From: Bos javanicus
Lineage: Eukaryota > Chordata > Mammalia > Artiodactyla > Bovidae
NCBI RefSeq assembly: GCF_032452875.1
Contig: NC_083876.1
Span: forward strand, 21,984,001 to 22,048,000
Length of the DNA: 64,000 nt
Direction: 5' to 3'
How positions within the stretch are numbered: position 1 is the stretch's first letter; each line of letters starts with the position of its first letter. Shown piece after piece: positions 53,757-64,000 of the stretch. The position numbers and the translations under genes are program-made. The notes under the pieces are model-generated. The model was not told where the DNA came from. It did no database searches and worked only from the letters and a program-made list of their open reading frames with translations.

Positions 53757-55350
53757 CTTTTTTAACTTTTGTGTTTTGAGATAATTAATAGACTCAAGAA
53801 GTTGCAAAAATGATACAGTCCCATATAGCCTTCAATCAGCTTCTCCAAATTATGATAGCAGAAGCATACCTATCGAATGACATACAATTACAGGACAATA
53901 TACAGTGATGTAGCACATATGAAAATTGCCATCAGTCTGTTACTGTTACCTGGACTATAGGACTTATTCAGCTTTAGTCATTTTATAACCTATATTTGTG
54001 TGTGCGCGTGTGTTCCAGTGCATATAGTTCTACCCGGTTTCATACCATGTATAGATTTGCATAATGATCACGGTCAACACACTGAACTGTTCAGTCACCA
54101 AAAAAGGACTCCTCTGTGCTTCTTCTATTTTCCTGTGCCCCTCTCTCCCAAACACCCCTCCCTGCCCCAAGTCTCTGTCGCCTGCCAACCACCAATCTGT
54201 TTTCCATCTCCATACTTTTATCATTTTGAGAATATTCTAGAAATGAAACCACATAGTATATAATCTTGAGATATTTTCACTAAGCGTAAGATCCTTGAGG
54301 TCTAGCCAGGCTGTTGCTTGTTATCAGCAGTTTATTCTTTTTTTATTGATGAGGGGTACTCCATTGTATGGATGTGCCAGAGTCCGTTCAGTTGAATGCA
54401 GGACAGGAGGGTTATTGCTGCCATCTTGGAGACAAATGACACAGCTAGTTAGTCCTCCAGCTAACTGAGTAGGCAGTGGGCACAGAGGCTGAGAACTATT
54501 CACCCGTAATGTGGGAGATGTGAATTGAAGATTTAAGCTGCATCCAGTATTTTACTATCACACGTAAAGCTACTATGAATGTTTGTATACAGATTTTATG
54601 TGAACATAAATTTTCACTTCTTTAAGATAAATGCCCAAGAGTGAAATTGCTGGGTCAGATGGAACGTGTGTGTTTTACAGGAAACTGCCAAACTGTTTTC
54701 CAGAGTAGCTGTACCATCGTACATTTCCACCAATAAATAAGAGACTCCATTTCTCCAGATCATCCCTCATTCAGTTCAGTTCAGTTGCTCAGTCGTGTCT
54801 GACTCTTTGCGACCCCATGAATCGCAGCACGCCAGGCCTCCCTGTCCATCACCAACTCCCGGAGTTTACTCAGACTCACGTCCATCGAGTCGGTGATGCC
54901 ATCCAGCCATCTCATCCTCTGTCGTCCCCTTCTCCTCCTGCCCCCAATCCCTCCCAGCATCAGAGTCTTTTCCAATGAGTCAACTCTTCACATGAGGTGG
55001 CCAAAGTACTGGAGTTTCAGCTTTAGCATCATTCCTTCCAAAGAAATCCCAGGGCTGATCTCCTTTAGAATGGACTGGTTTAGCATCTGGTATTATCACT
55101 TCTTTTCACTTAAGCCATTCTAGTAGGCGTATAATGATATCTCACTGTGGTTTTAATATGTGTCTTTCTAATGGGTAATGATGTTGAACATGGTTTTGTG
55201 TGCTTATTAAGCCATCTGTGTCTTGTCTATGGTGAAATATCTGTTTATATCTTTTGCCCATTTCATAATCGGATTTTTAAAAAATGTTCTTTATATAGTC
55301 TATTGGGTGCAGCTTGCCTTTCGTCCTCTTAAGTGTCTTTCACAGCACAA
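53757..55350 (-). repeat. Old L1M LINE, antisense, with insertions
   Basis: 'attaatagactcaagaagttg', 'gtttcataccatgtatagattt', 'caccaatctgttttccatctc', 'gaaattgctgggtcagatgg', 'ccaaactgttttccagagtag' and 'atatctcactgtggttttaat' are diverged antisense L1 3' UTR/ORF2. Bases 54402-54541 do not fit L1 and may be an unidentified insert. A BovB end sits at 54773-55079. Confidence 0.8.
54773..55079 (-). repeat. BovB 3' end insertion in L1M
   Basis: From 'cattcagttcagttcagttg' to 'aatggactggttt', reversed BovB, the least diverged BovB end in the window relative to the family sequence as I know it. L1 reads on either side. Target-site duplication unclear. Confidence 0.92.
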
Positions 55351-55452
55351 AAGTTTTATCTTCTTTTTGTCTGATGGACATGTCTGAGAACTATGCACCT
55401 GTAAAAGAAACTAACATGTATTTGTACATGCTTGAGTGTGCATAAAGGAACT

Positions 55453-55727
55453 GCTGCTGCTGCTGCTAAGTCGCTTCAGTCACGTCCGACTCTGTGTGAC
55501 CGCATAGACGGCAGCCCACCAGGCTCCGCCGTCCCTGGGATTCTCCAGGCAAGAACACTGGAGTGGGTTGCCATTTCCTTCTCCAATGCATGAAAGTGAA
55601 AAGTGAAAGTGAAGTCGCTCAGTCGTGTCCGACTCTTTGCGACCCCGTGGACTGCAGCCTACCAGGCTCCTCTGTCCATGGGGTTTTCCAGGCATGAGTA
55701 TTGGAGTGGGGTGCCATCGCCTTCTCC
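55453..55727 (-). repeat. BOV-A2 SINE with 13-bp target-site duplication
   Basis: Complete reversed dimer starting with GCT repeats and ending 'gccatcgccttctcc'. GCATAAAGGAACT is repeated exactly at 55440-55452 and 55728-55740. Low divergence and an intact duplication mark it as young. Confidence 0.95.
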
Positions 55728-55887
55728 GCATAAAGGAACTAGAAGGACGATTAATCTAATAAAAGTGTGGTTATCTGTAGTGGGAACCAGAAGTTGTGGG
55801 CAGGAACAGGAGGCATGTCTCTTCATCTTTTTATATTATTTGAGTTTTTAACTATATGGATATGTTCATTTAAAAAGGACATCATGG

Positions 55888-56080
55888 GTTTTGGAGTCAA
55901 GTCAGAGTTTCAGTACAGGCTCCAAGATTAGCTGTGGGAGCTTGGGAAAGTAATTTTTTTATGACTTGCATTTTCTCATCTGTAAAATTAAATGTAAAAA
56001 TAGACATAATATCTCAGCAACTTTTAATGAAGATTAAGTGAGATAATGTGTATGAAAATTTTACTCAGTAAGTAGTGACT
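55888..56080 (-). repeat. MIR SINE
   Basis: 'ttttggagtcaagtcagag', 'tgcattttctcatctgtaaa', 'atgaagattaagtgagataa' and 'gtgtatgaaaattttac' are the MIR sequence in reverse, in order. Confidence 0.78.
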
Positions 56081-56349
56081 CAATTATGGGATCGAATTAC
56101 TAATCATGAACCAAAGAAAGATTTACATTTTAATATAAAATAGTTCCTGTTTTTCCTGCTGCATGACAGTTGCCTTTGGTGACATATTGCCCAGTTTTCT
56201 AGGCTTGTTACATTCTGCTGAGAAATGAAGTGCCTGCTTCTGTGATCTCTCTTCTTCAATTAATGCTGTTTTGATAAGTAAGCATTTTTAGTGATAATAA
56301 GCTATGTTCTTTACCTGAACTAGTAGTCTGTAATATTTTCATTAGGTAG

Positions 56350-56460
56350 AAATCATTCCTCTTACTGTATAGGTGACAGTCCAGGGCTCAGAGAGGTAAA
56401 GTGACTTCTAATTCTAGAGCTTCTATGTCTAACTTTGTTACCAGTGTAATTCAGAATATT
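56350..56460 (+). repeat. MIR SINE fragment
   Basis: 'gctcagagaggtaaagtgac' and 'gcttctatgtctaac' match the MIR 'CACAGAGAGGTTAAGTAACTTGC' region in sense. It faces the MIR ending 270 bp upstream. Confidence 0.6.
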
Positions 56461-57284
56461 CTCTATAGAACTCCAGTCCCTAGGGCTATTGCTAAAAGAA
56501 AAGAGTTGGTTGGTTAAGTGATTTTGGTATACTGTTAAAAAATAAAACATGTTATAAAAGTCCCTTCTTGAGAATTTCCAATTCACTTTAGGAAATTAAA
56601 GGTTCTGAAAAGTCCTGTAGTCTTTAACCCAGCATTTCCCAAATTAAATTAGTGAATGGGCTTTTTAGAAATATAAAGAACTAATATGTGGATAAACACC
56701 CTTTGGAATTAGCATTCCATAGAAAACATTTTAAGGAATCCTGCACTGAGCATACATTTCTGTCCTATTTTAAAATGCTTGATATTTCTGTAAACTGTCT
56801 AATTCTGTAGTGATACTGAATGTTTCAGCTTCACAAGAACTCCACAAATTGCTCATTTATATGGTGTCATAGCATCTTACTAATGAAAATAATAATCCTA
56901 TGGCAAACTTAGTGTATATATATATAATATGTATGTACATACTATATATAATATGTCTTTGGTTTATAACAATAACCCTAGAGGAATAGCAAGTTTACAC
57001 AACAACTCTGAAAGTAAATGATGTTAAAGAGAACACAAATCTCCTAACAAGCCTGCTTTTCACCTTGAATGGTGTACAGTTCTGAAAAGTTTAAGGTCAT
57101 TTGGAGGGTCCTATTTAATTAATGCAAAATATATGTTGTATAACATACTACCTTAATTATAGTACTATTTCCAATCTCTCTTCTTATAGGCTCTTAGAAC
57201 ATACCGTGTTATATTACATTTCAGTCCCCAGACAGGAGGAGTACACCATATTCTCTGTCTTGAATTCTACCATCTGTACAGTAT
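56461..57284. other. Unique AT-rich DNA
   Basis: A TATATATATAATATG-type tract at 56915-56957. No gene or other repeat recognised. Confidence 0.5.
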
Positions 57285-57495
57285 CAGAGGGCAGTAGTGG
57301 TAAAGAATCTGCCTGCTAAGGCAGGAGACACAAAAGATGAGGGTTTGATTCTTGGGTCGGGAAGATCCCCTGGAGGAGGAAATGGCAACCCACTCCAGTA
57401 TTCTTGCCTGGGAAGTTGCAAGGACAGAGGAGCCTGGCGGACCACAGTCCGTGGGACTGCAGAGAGTTGGACATGCCTGCGCGACTAAGCACACA
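57285..57495 (+). repeat. Bov-tA SINE
   Basis: Head damaged ('agggcagtagtggtaaagaa'), then 'agggtttgattcttgggtc', the A-monomer to 'gttggacatgcctgcgc' and a CAGCA/CACA tail. Confidence 0.9.
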
Positions 57496-59089
57496 GCACA
57501 CACAGCAGCAGCTCTTTAAACAGATGTTTGCTGGTGAGTGTGATGTTGATGGTTTTAGATACATAGTTATGGACATACATAAAATATGAAATCATACTAA
57601 ATACCTCTTTGCCTCTAAAAGTTTTCCATTTCTAAGGATGCAGAATGAGTCAAATATTCTGTTTTATGGTCATAGCATCAGAGTAATGAGCAAACCCAGG
57701 CTGGTCACTGTTCCATGTTATTCTTAGAAGGTAAAGGAAAATTCATCTTTTCACTCCAGCTGAATGTTATTTCCATTTCATTGGCATTGGAAATAAAAGG
57801 GATACTAGGGTTATAAAACTTGAGTTTTTCTATTTTTATTGACAAGTGTGATTAGTAATTTGTTTGAAAATTATTTTTTAAATGTTTAAGTCACAAATTG
57901 AAGCCAATGACATAGGTAACAAACAGCACTTTAGAGTGTAATAGCTAAGAAATTGTTTTCTCTAAAAATTAAAGGAAAATAAGATTTATTTCCTCAAAAT
58001 ATTATGCAAGAAGTTCAGGGTTGAGTTACAGTAATGAATACTGTGTTTATTTTTAATAGTACTGTCTGTAATTTCTACCTAGAGCATACTTTGAAAGGGT
58101 CTAAATTAGGACAATTACTAATATTAGGCATAAATTGTTTATGAATTGATCTTAAGATGCTCTTATTTTCTATCTTATTAATAAATGATTTTTTCCAATG
58201 AGGATACAGATTACTTCCTCTTCATCCTAAGGTATATAAAACATAATTTTATAATATTCTAGGATACATTGTTTCCCAGAACTTTAAATTGGGTCATTAG
58301 AATAAGCTAAATACTGGAGTATAGCAAAATTTAGCTTGATTTGAAGTTTATGGCTAGGTTTATAAAACAAAAACAGAACTTTGTTTTTGCTTTCTGAATT
58401 TTTAAAGCTACTTGGCTCACAATAAAAAGAAAACAAAATAAATGCACTTTGTGTAATTCTGTTTAAACATTTACTCACCTACTGCCTTCATACAGAACGC
58501 CTAAAGAAAAACCTAAAAAGTTACCTTTTCCAGTTCTTAAGCTAACAGTTGTGATACAATTCACAACTTGAAAATTCTAAACCAATGTCCCATGTTACTT
58601 ATGAATATGAAAGACAGTGCCTCATATGAAGACTTTTAATTATATCAAAACATGAAATTTGGACTTTTGGTTACTATCCCAGTAACTTACAAAAAGCTTC
58701 TAATTTCATAATACTTTTAGGATTCACAATTTCTTGGAAGAGCAATCCCAAAGAAGAATTGAGGCTCAAATCAAACACGAAATTTAAAACCCATTTTAAA
58801 ACTGCTTAACCTTAATAGAAATCAACTTGAAGCATTCATAAATTTTAACTTTCTTTCTTAACTGTCTGCTTTGGATTTATTTTCTTTACTGACCCAGATA
58901 GTCCATATAGGAAGACCCAGCAATTAATACGCTTATTAGAAAAGAGTTTGTTCAAATGCATTTCTCTGCCGCTATCACTATGTGGCATATATTAGTAACC
59001 TAACACAATCCACAATTTACCTCTCTTCATATAATTAATACATCATTATAGGATTCAAAATTTAGCTTTAACAAGTTGGAAGTGTACTT
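57496..59089. other. Unique AT-rich DNA, 1.6 kb
   Basis: No gene, RNA or repeat recognised. It is one of the longest repeat-free stretches in the right half. Confidence 0.5.
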
Positions 59090-59335
59090 GGAGCATTGAA
59101 ACATATACATTACCGTTATGTAAAACAGCCAATGCGAAGCTGCTATATAACACAGGGAGCTCAGTGTGGTACCATGTGACAACCAAGGGGTGGGATGGGG
59201 TGGCGTGTTGGGGGAGAGGCTCAAGAGGGAGGGGACACAGGTATCCTTATGGCTGATTCATGTTGTTGTATGGCAGAAGCCAGTGCAATATTGTAAAGCA
59301 ATTATTCTCCAATTAAAAATAAATTAAGAAAAAGT
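59090..59335 (+). repeat. L1 3' UTR end, sense
   Basis: 'catatacattaccgttatg', 'agccaatgcgaagctgctat', 'aaggggtgggatggggtgg', 'atggctgattcatgttgttg' and 'ttctccaattaaaaataaa' are the ruminant L1 3' UTR in sense, up to its A-rich tail. Confidence 0.82.
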
Positions 59336-59821
59336 ATATTCAGGATTAAGAATAAGATTTATATATATATATATAAATAAATGTTTGTTACACTCCACCA
59401 CAGATTTTTGCCTTAAAATATCTAATACAGTTACAACATAGAGTGAAGACAGATGTCTTGTACGTTTTCTGAAACTGGGGCTTATTTTATGGAGGAAACT
59501 TGGCTTAATATTTCGAACTTTCATGCTAACCAAGTTCAGGGCACTTGCTTTATGTAGTTTCAAATTTTAAGATTAAATACAGGGTAGATCAGTATTTATA
59601 CTGAGCAAAAATTAAGCCTGGTTCTCTTTTCTATAAAGCCACCTATCTACTTACTACATTTTTGAGGTTATAGTTAACTTTACAATCTTTAAATTTTATC
59701 ACTAACATACACTTGCAGAGCTTAGAAGTCAAACCCTGCTGAAAAGATGTGTGCCAAGTGGCTCCCGACCCCAGCTCAGAGGTATCACTTTCAGCTCTCC
59801 TGTTCCTTCTTTTTTTAATTC
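59336..59821. other. Unique DNA
   Basis: Short TATATATA run near 59360. Nothing else recognised. Confidence 0.5.
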
Positions 59822-60105
59822 CACTTATTTTAAAAAACCACTTTATTGAGGTATGATTGATACATAAAAAGCTGTACATATTTATACAACTTGAAGAGTT
59901 TGGAAATGAGAAGACGCCGTGAAAGCACCACCACCATCGAGGTCACTGACAAATCCCTCATCATGCCCCAGTTTCCTCCCACCCCCTAAATAGTATTTTG
60001 CATGTGTCTTTGAGAATACATGATCTGCATGTTTTCAGTATATAATCATACTGTTAGCTATAGGCACTGTGCTAAAATAGTAGATCTCCAGTACTTATTT
60101 TTGCA
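59822..60105 (-). repeat. L1M LINE 3' fragment, antisense
   Basis: 'tttattgaggtatgattgat', 'aagctgtacatatttataca', 'aaagcaccaccaccatcgag' and 'tatagtattttgcatg'-like text match the old antisense L1M tail, as also seen at 63608-64000. Confidence 0.72.
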
Positions 60106-60837
60106 AGGTAAGTTAGTTCTTGCCCTTTCCAGTCCACTGGGGAAAGAACACACACACACACAATCACTCCAGGGAAAGTGAGGCTGTGCTTTGTGGGTTG
60201 CAACATGGCAGCAGTTAGTGGAAATGGTGATGAGCCAGCGAGATGCTGTTTTGGGGTCAGCCTGATATTGAGATGACTTGGGCCATGAGCGCGCAGCATA
60301 CTGATGTTTATTACAAGTCAGTTCTATTGGCTGACCCACAATTACTGAAATTTATCAAACTGGATGACCAAGCCTACTCTTCGGGGGAAACTTTTTAAAA
60401 ACTCAGGATAGATACATTGGACCCAGAAGAGCTCAAATCAGAACCAACTAAAAAAGGAGAAAATACTTAAAAGAACAGGGGCTTTATGGAGTTATAATCA
60501 ACTAATAAAAGTGCAGGCCATTCTACTACAAGTCTGATGGGCCCACACTCATTCTGTCTTCCTACACTGTGGGGCAGTCTTAGAGATATCTCCTGATTTG
60601 ATCAAAAATGAACTGTATGTTTGCTTCTTGCTTTTCTTAGCATTTAGAGGTGATTTTCAAGAGACAGGGGAAGATGTCTTTTCTCTATCCTAAAACTAGA
60701 AATTCTAGTACACACTAAAGTGTGCCTACAAAGTTGCTGTAAGTAAAAGTTTACATCACCTTTTTTTTTTTTTCCATCATCTCACATAGAGATGAAAGGA
60801 TTATAGATTCTTTTAATATTTTTAGCTGAATCTTTAA
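60106..60837. other. Unique DNA with short CA run
   Basis: (CA)7 at 60149-60162. No gene or repeat recognised. Confidence 0.5.
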
Positions 60838-61066
60838 AAACTAGTTTTATTTTTGGCTGTGCTGGGTCTTTGTTGCTGCGAGGGCACTTTCTCTAGTTGT
60901 GGCGAGCAGGGGCTACTCTCCAGTTGCAGAGCGTGGGCTACTCATTGCAATAGCTTCTCTTGTGGTGCACCAGCTTAGCTGCCTCACAGCATGTGGAATC
61001 CTCCCAGACCAGGGACTGAACCCAGTGTAGGCGGATTCTTAGCCACTGGACCACCAGGGAAGTTCC
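60838..61066 (-). repeat. CHR-type tRNA SINE
   Basis: 'tttatttttggctgtgctgg', 'ctttctctagttgtggcgag', 'atagcttctcttgtggtgc' and 'ggaccaccagggaagttcc': reversed CHR with an internal deletion. Confidence 0.9.
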
Positions 61067-61329
61067 TGGCTGAATCTTTTAAAAGGGACAATATATTTGC
61101 CATCTATTTCAAATACCATCTATTTTAAAAGGACTATGTTTACAGGATTTTATATTTTAGGAGCTTCAAATACAAAAATACTACATTAAGCTCCATAGCT
61201 AAAGAAAAATTTTAAGCACTTGGAAAATCATTTGCATTATTAACAACCATTTAAAATGTATCCACTTCTTCATTATCTATACAAATTAACTTCAAATTTA
61301 AAGATAATTGTACTAGGTATGGAATCTAA

Positions 61330-61542
61330 GGACTTCCCAGGAGGCACAGTGGTAAAGAATCTGCCTGCCAAAGCAGGCACTCTAGGGACATGGGTTCGAT
61401 CCCTGGGTTGGGAAGATCCCCTAGAGTAGGAAATGGATGGCAACCCACTCCAGTGTTCTTGCCTGGAAAATTCCATAGACAGAAGAGCCTGGAAGGCTGC
61501 AGTCCATGGGATCACTGGGCACATGCACACCACACACACACA
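61330..61542 (+). repeat. Bov-tA SINE with 8-bp target-site duplication
   Basis: Head 'ggacttcccaggaggcacag', intact B box 'gggttcgatccctgg', A-monomer and CACACACA tail. GAATCTAA is repeated at 61322-61329 and 61543-61550. Confidence 0.92.
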
Positions 61543-61570
61543 GAATCTAAAAAGCTTCTATGGACATTTG

Positions 61571-63246
61571 TTGTTCAGTCCTTATGTCGTATTTGACTCT
61601 TTGTGACCCCATGGACTGCAACACACCAGGCTTCTCTGTCCTTCACTATCTCCCAGAGGTTGCTCAGACTCATGTCCATTGAGTTGGTGATGGCATCCAG
61701 CCATCTCATCCTCTATCATCCCCTTCTCCTCCTGCCTTCAATCTTTCCCAGCATCAGGGTCTTTTCCAATGAGTCAGCTCTTCGCATCAGGTGACCCAAT
61801 GTACTGGAGCTTCAGCTTCATCACCAGTCCTTCCAATGAATATTCAGGGTTGATTTCCTTTACGACTGACTGGTTTAATCTTGCTGTCCAAGGGACTCTC
61901 AAGAGTCTTTTCCAGCACTACAATTTGAAAGCAACAATTCTTCTGCACTCAGCCTTCTTTATGGTCCAACTCTCACCTCCCTACATGACTAATGGAAAAA
62001 CCGTAGCTTTGACCAGATGGACCTTTGTTGGCAAAGTAATGTCTCTGCTTTTTAATATGCTGTCTAGATTTGTCACAGCTTTCCTTCCAAGGAGCAAGCA
62101 TCTTTTAATTTCATGGCCATCCACTGTTCACGGTGATTTTGGAGCCCAAGGAAATAAAATCTGTCACTCTTCCTACTTCTTCCCCCTTTTTTTGCCATAG
62201 TTTTTTGAATGTTGAGTTTAAGCAAGCTTTTCATTCTCCTTTCACTCTCATCAAGAGGCTCTTTAGTTCCTCTTTACTTTCTGCCATTAGTTACCACTCT
62301 AATATCGGAGGTTGTTGATATTTCTCCCAGCAATCTTGATTCCAGCTTGTGATTCATCCAGCCTGGCATTTCACATGATACACTCCACATAAAAGTTAAA
62401 TAACCAGGGTGACAGTATACAGCCTTATTGTACTCCTTTCCCAGTTTTGAACCAGTCCATTGTTCCATGTCTGTTGCTTCTTAACCTGCATACAGGTTTC
62501 TGTGGTAAGGTGGTCTGGTATTCCCATCTCTTTAAGAATTTTCTACAGTTTCTTGTGATCCACACAGTCAAAGGCTTTAGCATAGTCAGTGAAGCAGATG
62601 TTTGTTCTGGAATTCCCTTGCTTTTTCTATTATCTAATCAATGTTGACAATTTGATCTCTTGTTCCTCTGCCTTTTCTAAACCCAGTTTATATATGCATC
62701 TGGAAATTCTGGGTTCGTGTATTGCTGAAGCCTAACTTGAAGGATTTTGAGTATTACCTTGCTAGGATATGAAATGAGCACACTTGTACGGTGGTTTGAA
62801 CATTCTTTGGCATTATCCTTCCTTGGAATTGGAATGAAAAGTGACCTTTTCCAATCCTTTGGCCCCTGTTTTCCAAATCTGCTAACATATTAAGTGCAGC
62901 ACTTCAACAGCATCATCTTTTAGGATTTGAAATAGCTCAGCTGGAATTTCATCACCTCCACTAGCTTTGTTTGTTGCAATGCTTCCTAAGGCCCAGTTGA
63001 CGTCACACTCCAGGATGTCTGCCTCTAGGAGAGTGGCCACACCATCATGGTTACCCGGGTCACTGACACCTTTTTTTGTACAGTTCTGTATATTCTTGCC
63101 ACCTCTTCTTAATCTCTTCTGCTTGTTAGATCCTTACCATTTTTGTCCTTTATTGTGCCCATCTTTGCATGAATTGTTTCCTTGATATCTCAAATTTTCT
63201 TGAAGAGATCTCCAGTCTTTCCATTCTATTGTTTCCCTCTGTATCT
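61571..63246 (-). repeat. BovB LINE, 1.7 kb
   Basis: From the reversed terminus ('tgttcagtccttatgtcg') through the C-terminal and RT regions to 'agagatctccagtctttcc'. 5'-truncated. It has many substitutions and small indels, and no ORF2 frame longer than about 140 codons on either strand. Confidence 0.92.
62133..63060 (-). pseudogene. BovB ORF2 reverse-transcriptase remnant
   Basis: The antisense of this interval carries scattered RTE RT phrases, corresponding to 'ttgaaatagctcagctggaa', 'cattccttggaattgg'-like and 'gaaccagtccattgttcc' DNA blocks. The YADD region near 62290-62310 is disrupted: where the other copies read 'ggtggtgtcatctgcatatc', this one reads 'agttaccactctaatatcgg'. Frames are too broken to list pieces. 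Non-functional. Confidence 0.7.
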
Positions 63247-63404
63247 TTATTTCTATATGCACATAAACATATATAAAACATGGGTGAAGAGAGACTGTAA
63301 AACAGAGTATCTGATTACTTAAGAAGTCATGGTCTATCTTGAATATTTGAAATTGAGTTCAGCCCTATAATTTTTTCCAGTCTTAGCCTGAGCCATTTAT
63401 ATTT

Positions 63405-63570
63405 TATTTTTTTTAATTTAAGTTTTTAACGTTACAATATTGTATTGGTTTTGCCATATATCAACATGAATCCACCACAGGTATACACGTGATCCCCATC
63501 CTGAACCCTCCTCCCTCTTCCCTCCCCGTACCATCCCTCTGGGTCGTCCCAGTGCACCAACCCCAAGCTG
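63405..63570 (-). repeat. L1_BT 3' UTR fragment
   Basis: 'gttacaatattgtattggtt', 'atcaacatgaatccaccac' and 'ctctgggtcgtcccagtgc' are antisense L1_BT, very strongly 5'-truncated (about 165 bp). Similar T/A-rich TATTTTATTTT-like strings flank it, suggesting a target-site duplication blurred by low complexity. Confidence 0.85.
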
Positions 63571-63607
63571 GTATTTTTTATTTTCAAGCAAAAAAGAATG
63601 GCACTAG

Positions 63608-64000
63608 GAAATTTTTTATCGAGATATAACTGACATAAACATTAGTTTCAGGTGTACAACCAAATGACTCAGCATTCGCATATACTGTGAAATGATTACC
63701 ACGGATGAACTTAATTAACATCTGTCACCATACCTAGTCACAAAAATTTTGTACAGTGCTGTACATGACACCCCATGACTTATTTTTTTTATAACTGGAA
63801 ATTAGTACCTTTTGGATCCCTTCACCCCTTTTGCCCAACCCTCACCTCCTACCTCTGGCAATCACCAATCTGTTCTCTGATCTCAGGTTTTTTTTAGGTT
63901 TTTCTAAATTACATATAACAGTATATGCCTTCCCCATCTGACTTATTTCACTTAACATAATGCCCTCATGGTTTATCCATATTGTTGCAAATGGCAAGAT
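63608..64000 (-). repeat. L1M LINE 3' end, antisense, runs off the window
   Basis: 'tatcgagatataactgacat', 'tttgtacagtgctgtacatg', 'ggcaatcaccaatctgttc' and 'tttatccatattgttgcaaa' match old antisense L1M. It continues past the right edge. Confidence 0.8.

Noticed and set aside
61390..61415. tRNA gene suggested by an intact B box
   Set aside because: It belongs to the tRNA-like head of a Bov-tA SINE; there is no cloverleaf with paired acceptor stem.

Overview
This window is vertebrate nuclear DNA from a bovid ruminant, probably cattle or a close relative. The evidence is the dense, interleaved set of ruminant-specific retroposons: BovB (an RTE-clade LINE), its SINE partners Bov-tA and BOV-A2, tRNA-derived CHR-type SINEs, and bovine L1_BT. 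Older mammal-wide MIR, L2, L1M and DNA-transposon fossils lie beneath them. I find no functional protein-coding exon, no RNA gene, no CRISPR array and nothing prokaryotic or plasmid-like. The window reads as an intergenic or deep-intronic stretch, about two-fifths of which I can assign to named repeat families by eye.

Layout. At 0-9 kb there is an L1/CHR fragment, a processed pseudogene of the NEDD8-conjugating enzyme gene UBE2F (minus strand), several SINEs and a three-level nest of BovB in BovB with a SINE inside. At 8.4-10.7 kb a short L1_BT insertion abuts a 1.5 kb BovB. At 14.1-16.5 kb a solo class II retroviral LTR is followed by an antisense L1 carrying BOV-A2 and BovB insertions. At 19.8-22.6 kb the longest BovB copy sits in a MIR and is itself split by L1_BT. 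At 25.3-30.2 kb a palindromic MITE is followed by two antisense L1 blocks; the first holds a 60-nt potential Z-DNA tract and a twin-primed L1_BT. The 30.2-38 kb interval is repeat-poor. At 38.6-43.3 kb there are L2 fragments with SINE insertions. At 44-53 kb scattered Bov-tA, BOV-A2 and CHR copies lie in unique sequence. At 53.8-55.4 kb there is an old L1 with a BovB 3' end inside it. The right end (59-64 kb) holds L1 fragments, a 1.7 kb BovB and L1_BT.

No set of genes works together here. The readable biology is retrotransposition history: target-site duplications (TSDs), 5' truncation, 5' inversion, nesting order, and SINE mobilisation by BovB/L1. Every long open reading frame I examined is a fragment of a transposon, a translation of a repeat on the wrong strand, or an unsupported chance ORF. 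I did not find a new biological system. The observations most worth checking are the 82-bp duplication around the nested BovB, the near-perfect twin-priming footprint, the solo LTR, the TGACGT palindrome near 11.46 kb and the Z-DNA-prone tract.
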